DNA from: Entomohabitans teleogrylli
GTDB taxonomy: Bacteria; Pseudomonadota; Gammaproteobacteria; Enterobacterales; Enterobacteriaceae
Direction of reading: 5' to 3'
Assembly (NCBI RefSeq): GCF_001484765.1
Contig: NZ_LLXO01000013.1
Location: 155,552-219,551, forward strand
Length of the DNA stretch: 64,000 nucleotides
Shown here: positions 61,453-64,000 of the stretch, one piece after another
How positions within the stretch are numbered: position 1 is the first letter of the stretch
Layout of the letters: every line of letters begins with the position of its first letter
Made by a program: the position numbers and the translations under genes
The notes under the pieces: generated by a model
Told to the model about the DNA's origin: nothing
Database searches by the model: none
What the model saw: the letters and a program-made list of their open reading frames with translations, nothing else

Positions 61453-61617
61453 ATGAAAAAATTCACAGTCTTACTTAATGATGACACCGTAGGTGAAATC
61501 TATGAAGAATCCATCGAGGTTGGCCAGATTGTTACAGTCATGCTGCATGATGAAAACGGAAACCCAATAAAGGCATCCGGAAAAGTTAATGAAATTTTAG
61601 AGGAAACTGAATTTTAA
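61453..61617 (+). CDS. Small acidic phage protein (54 aa), unknown
   Basis: 54 residues from the ATG at 61453, which has AAGGA 7 bases upstream; a longer frame from 61396 lacks such a site. It starts MKKFTVLLNDDTVGEIYEES and is predicted to be mostly beta-stranded and acidic (pattern VGQIVTVMLHDENGNPIKASG), like a small barrel. No family recognised. Confidence 0.65.
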   Translation: MKKFTVLLNDDTVGEIYEESIEVGQIVTVMLHDENGNPIKASGKVNEILEETEF

Positions 61618-61656
61618 TTAACATTTCCCACGAGGTGGGGACACCAGGGGTTTACA

Positions 61657-61824
61657 ATGTCATTGCTCGAATACATAGAAAAATATTACGGTGGCAACCA
61701 GGCAGCATTTGCCCGCTCATGCGGCGTGAAAGCGCAACAAGTGACGCAATGGATAGATAAGGGCTTTATTGTCGTTGATCACCAACTATTCAGTCATCGC
61801 CGTGATTTGCCTTTTCCTGAATAA
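61657..61824 (+). CDS. Small Cro-like helix-turn-helix phage protein
   Basis: 55 residues. NQAAFARSCGVKAQQVTQWI (residues about 14-33) fits a helix-turn-helix of the YdaS/Cro type, and GFIVVDHQLFSHRRDLP at the end resembles the short C-terminal strand of such proteins. It is probably a DNA-binding regulator and may bind the operator at 61150. The ATG follows CCAGGGG about 8 bases upstream. It faces int, 37 bases away tail to tail. Confidence 0.6.
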   Translation: MSLLEYIEKYYGGNQAAFARSCGVKAQQVTQWIDKGFIVVDHQLFSHRRDLPFPE

Positions 61825-61861
61825 CATTATCGGCGGCTCTCGTAAAAGCCGCCTGTAATGC

Positions 61862-63061
61862 CTATCCTGTTTTAACCTCACCATGTGGAACCATTATCCA
61901 GTCGATGTGGTTTTGTGTATAAATTTTCGTTGATTTTGCATCGCTGTGTGCCATGCGTCCCTGAGGATCAATCCCCTGTTCATCGAAAAGGTGCGCAGCC
62001 AGAGCCCTGATCTCGTGAAAGGTGGGCCTTTCGTCCATTGGAAGCGCGGAGCAAACACCAGCGCGATCGCGGGCGTCAGAAAATGCGCGACTTAGATAGT
62101 CTGGAGCCACCTGGGTTGGGTGATTAACCTCCTGGCTCGTCCTGGCTCGCTTCACTGGCAGGCGGTGAATTACGTATGGGCTGGCAACGCTATCACGGCT
62201 TGAGTCAATGATCTCTTTCAACTTGTCGCCTATTGGGATTGCGACGTGCGCAGCCTCCTTGTGCTGAGTTTTCTGTCGGTGGATGTAAAGAACTCCGTGG
62301 ATACCATGGGCGTCTGGAGCGTCAAACCAAACACAGCCGCAAACCCCGTTTTTAGGCTGCTTGATTGAGTATCTGATCCGCGTAACTTCAAGCCGCGCAT
62401 GCGTAGTCTGTATAGATAGATCCATTGCAGTGCGCAGCCACGGATCGGCAACCTCATATATCCGTCGAAAATCATCAAGAGTAAGTCGCCGCCGCACCTT
62501 CCCTTCTACGCGCCGCTTTTTCTTTCTTGTTGCTGGGTTATCGAACATCAGTGACTCATCTACAGCATAGCTGAACAGTTTTTTCAGGAATGCCACTTTT
62601 CTGTTCTGAACGTTTGCTGATGCCGATGCGTGGTATTTCCTGAGATATCCATTAATGTGCTCCAGTTCTATATCGCATGACGGTATATCAGCAAAAAACT
62701 CCATCACTCTGACGATGTCGTTTTCCCATGTGTCAAGCGTGTCTCTGCTGGGGCTCTCCTCAGTTATCGCTCTGTCCAGCAAGCGCCGCGCGTGAATAGC
62801 GAACGGCTCAGTCTCACCATTGAGCCCCCCAGATTCTCTAATCAGCGAGCGTACATTTACACCCTGCAGCGGTCGCATGATGTTGTTGTACTCTCTGGCC
62901 ACTGCGATCGCCATTGCCTGATTTAGCGGGTTGCCGTTCCGCTCGTCCCTCAGTGATTTCCGCTTGCCTGTTGTCAGTGTCAATCGGTAGACTTGTGCTG
63001 ACACATCAAAAACGAGACCATCCGGCAGGTGGCGATACTGGCGTTTTCGAGGTCTGGCCAT
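61862..63061 (-). CDS. int: Prophage tyrosine integrase
   Basis: Site-specific recombinase that inserts and excises the prophage at tRNA-Pro. 399 residues: an N-terminal arm-binding part (RKRQYRHLPDGLVF), a SAM-like core-binding domain (about 95-190) and the catalytic domain (about 195-395) with the first Arg in TTHARLEVTRIRY, HEIR as the HxxR box and the nucleophile Tyr in KSTKIYTQNHI. It starts 2 bases after the xis stop and faces the att site about 940 bases away, farther than usual. Confidence 0.95.
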   Translation of the reverse strand: MARPRKRQYRHLPDGLVFDVSAQVYRLTLTTGKRKSLRDERNGNPLNQAMAIAVAREYNNIMRPLQGVNVRSLIRESGGLNGETEPFAIHARRLLDRAITEESPSRDTLDTWENDIVRVMEFFADIPSCDIELEHINGYLRKYHASASANVQNRKVAFLKKLFSYAVDESLMFDNPATRKKKRRVEGKVRRRLTLDDFRRIYEVADPWLRTAMDLSIQTTHARLEVTRIRYSIKQPKNGVCGCVWFDAPDAHGIHGVLYIHRQKTQHKEAAHVAIPIGDKLKEIIDSSRDSVASPYVIHRLPVKRARTSQEVNHPTQVAPDYLSRAFSDARDRAGVCSALPMDERPTFHEIRALAAHLFDEQGIDPQGRMAHSDAKSTKIYTQNHIDWIMVPHGEVKTG

Positions 63062-63063
63062 GG

Positions 63064-63270
63064 TTAGCCCTTAATGAGCCGATGGACAGTAGAAGACACG
63101 ACTGATTCAACACCCCAACTTTCCGTGGAGCACACCCACGCCATGCCATCAACAACCTTGCCGCGCAGGATGCCATTTTCTACCCAGCGCTTGATAGTCC
63201 GGTTATCCGGTACCGATCCAGCTTCAAATTCACGACGACCCCACAAACTCGCTTTCATCAGCTTTGACAT
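63064..63270 (-). CDS. xis: Prophage excisionase (Xis family)
   Basis: Small winged-helix directionality factor for excision. 68 residues from the ATG at 63270, with GGAG 6 bases upstream; the nine codons before it in frame lack such a site. The pattern SVPDNRTIKRWVENGILRGKV is the MerR-like DNA-binding helix pair seen in excisionases. Position directly before int supports this. Confidence 0.85.
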   Translation of the reverse strand: MSKLMKASLWGRREFEAGSVPDNRTIKRWVENGILRGKVVDGMAWVCSTESWGVESVVSSTVHRLIKG

Positions 63271-63301
63271 AGTCTTCTCCACATAAACCGGCTGCACCCG
63301 G

Positions 63302-63502
63302 CTACTTATTCATTGCGCAGTTGGAGCATCCGCCTCTTGCGCCATCGCGGCATGTACCGCACCGATCGTGGTGATACTCAATTTTCTTCAGCGCGTTTGA
63401 CCAACTGACGGCCACCAGCCTACCGCCCAGTATTTTCATATCCGCACTTACTGGCGGCTCTGCGCCGTCTCTGTACTCAACAATAAATGTGATAAAACTC
63501 AT
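63302..63502 (-). CDS. Small cysteine-rich phage protein (66 aa)
   Basis: 66 residues; the C-terminal end has CGTCRDGARGGCSNC, two CxxC pairs that could bind one zinc. The N-terminal part (MSFITFIVEYRDGAEPP) looks beta-stranded. A GGAG-type ribosome site is 7-8 bases upstream, inside the end of the preceding gene, which overlaps it by 4 bases (ATGA). Function unknown; similar small zinc-ribbon-like proteins are common in lambdoid early regions. Confidence 0.65.
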   Translation of the reverse strand: MSFITFIVEYRDGAEPPVSADMKILGGRLVAVSWSNALKKIEYHHDRCGTCRDGARGGCSNCAMNK

Positions 63503-64000
63503 GCGCTTTTCTCCTTGTCCGGTGCTGCTGCGAGCGCAGCTTTGTACCCCGCAACGTGACCACGGAAATTTGCAACCTCAGATAGCCACGCACTTATCAT
63601 TACGGGCGTCGGCTCCTGCGGAACCAGTTGCCAGCCTGCGGGGATTACCTGAGAGTTTCCGGGCTGCTGGTCATGCACAGCCTGCGCATTTACCCTGGGC
63701 GTGGAATCGCTCAGCTCACCATCAGAATCCAGAACTGGTGCGGTTTCTGCCCTGGTGCTGAGCATTGCGGCGCGACTTGCTGACCAGGCTTTCCATACGC
63801 ATCGTGTGTAGCTGTCGGCGTAGTCTTCGCCATAGATGAATTTACCCATAGCAAAGTCATCATCACGGCGCTCTCGCCCCCAGCGCTTTAGCATCCACGT
63901 TTCAAAATCGGCGCGTCCGTCACCCACCACCACCGGCGCTGGCTGCGCGTGGCGATAGAGCGGGATGAAATCTGCGCCGGGATTTTTCCACATCCATTCT
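63499..64000 (-). CDS. Phage early-region protein, 5' end outside window
   Basis: The frame is open to the window edge, and an internal ATG at 63993 need not be the start. About 167 residues are visible. The part FIPLYRHAQPAPVVVGDGRADFETWM and the end of the chain resemble the C-terminal regions of lambdoid Ea22/DUF551-type proteins, in which a variable N-terminal part is joined to this tail. Function unknown. It overlaps the Cys-rich gene by 4 bases. Confidence 0.6.
   Translation of the reverse strand, partial: EWMWKNPGADFIPLYRHAQPAPVVVGDGRADFETWMLKRWGRERRDDDFAMGKFIYGEDYADSYTRCVWKAWSASRAAMLSTRAETAPVLDSDGELSDSTPRVNAQAVHDQQPGNSQVIPAGWQLVPQEPTPVMISAWLSEVANFRGHVAGYKAALAAAPDKEKSA

Larger units (their letters stand above)
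60875..64000. mobile_element. Prophage, integrase end (continues beyond window)
   Basis: Bounded on the left by the truncated tRNA-Pro, and containing int and xis facing the junction, three small rightward genes between att and int, and two early-region phage genes. Base composition and gene size change sharply from the core genome at the att site. The right border is outside the window. Integrity and type of the phage cannot be judged. Confidence 0.9.

Overview
The window is a chromosomal segment from a gammaproteobacterium of the family Enterobacteriaceae. Nearly every gene up to about 57.3 kb is a close full-length match to an Escherichia coli or Salmonella gene, and the order follows the E. 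coli nuo-men-rhm-nrd-gyrA-ato-rcs-ompC-ada region, in inverted orientation relative to the E. coli map. It is not E. coli or Salmonella itself. A tricarboxylate transport locus (tctABC/tctDE) stands where E. coli has arn-pmrD. A katA-type catalase lies between nudI and yfaZ. The glp, yfaL, yfaPQST and nap/ccm blocks known from E. coli are missing here. I cannot name the genus from sequence alone. Codon use is GC-rich apart from a few AT-rich intergenic patches.

Layout. 1-5.0 kb: end of the complex I operon (nuoL partial, nuoM, nuoN). 5.1-6.9 kb: RNase BN/Z, ElaA, ElaB. 7.1-14.1 kb: the complete, translationally coupled menaquinone operon menFDHBCE. 14.3-19.5 kb: the TctCBA transporter, divergent from its two-component regulator TctDE. 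19.4-23.6 kb: nudI, katA, yfaZ and the CinA-like yfaY. 23.9-28.1 kb: rhmRDTA for L-rhamnonate catabolism. 28.1-33.8 kb: a DUF4760-like membrane protein, then yfaE, nrdB, nrdA (aerobic ribonucleotide reductase, with NrdR and DnaA sites) and ubiG. 33.9-36.6 kb: gyrA, quinolone-sensitive type at codons 83 and 87. 36.6-43.9 kb: atoDAEB for acetoacetate/short-chain fatty acid use behind a sigma-54 promoter, with the regulators atoSC. 44.1-50.6 kb: the Rcs envelope-stress phosphorelay (rcsC, rcsB, rcsD). 50.9-52.5 kb: the sRNA micF divergent from the porin gene ompC, with OmpR sites between them. 52.8-59.0 kb: apbE, ada-alkB (alkylation repair), the ABC transporter yojI and an MgtE magnesium transporter. 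59.3-60.0 kb: a secreted proline-rich repeat protein of unknown function. 60.0-60.8 kb: AT-rich, gene-poor, with a rhodanese-like fragment.

At 60.88 kb a truncated tRNA-Pro(GGG) marks the left junction of a prophage that runs off the window. From the junction inward it carries a rightward cluster of three very small genes (one HTH) behind a promoter covered by an inverted-repeat operator. Leftward int and xis and two early-region-type phage genes follow, the last cut by the window end.

Most of the window is conserved core genome. The least explained material is the small-gene cluster and operator at the prophage end, the perfect inverted repeat of DnaA boxes before nrdA, the tandem near-identical terminators after ompC, the repeat-rich secreted protein, the small-ORF candidate near yfaE, and the tctE 3' extension that overlaps nudI. 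I found no clear evidence of a wholly new multi-gene system.
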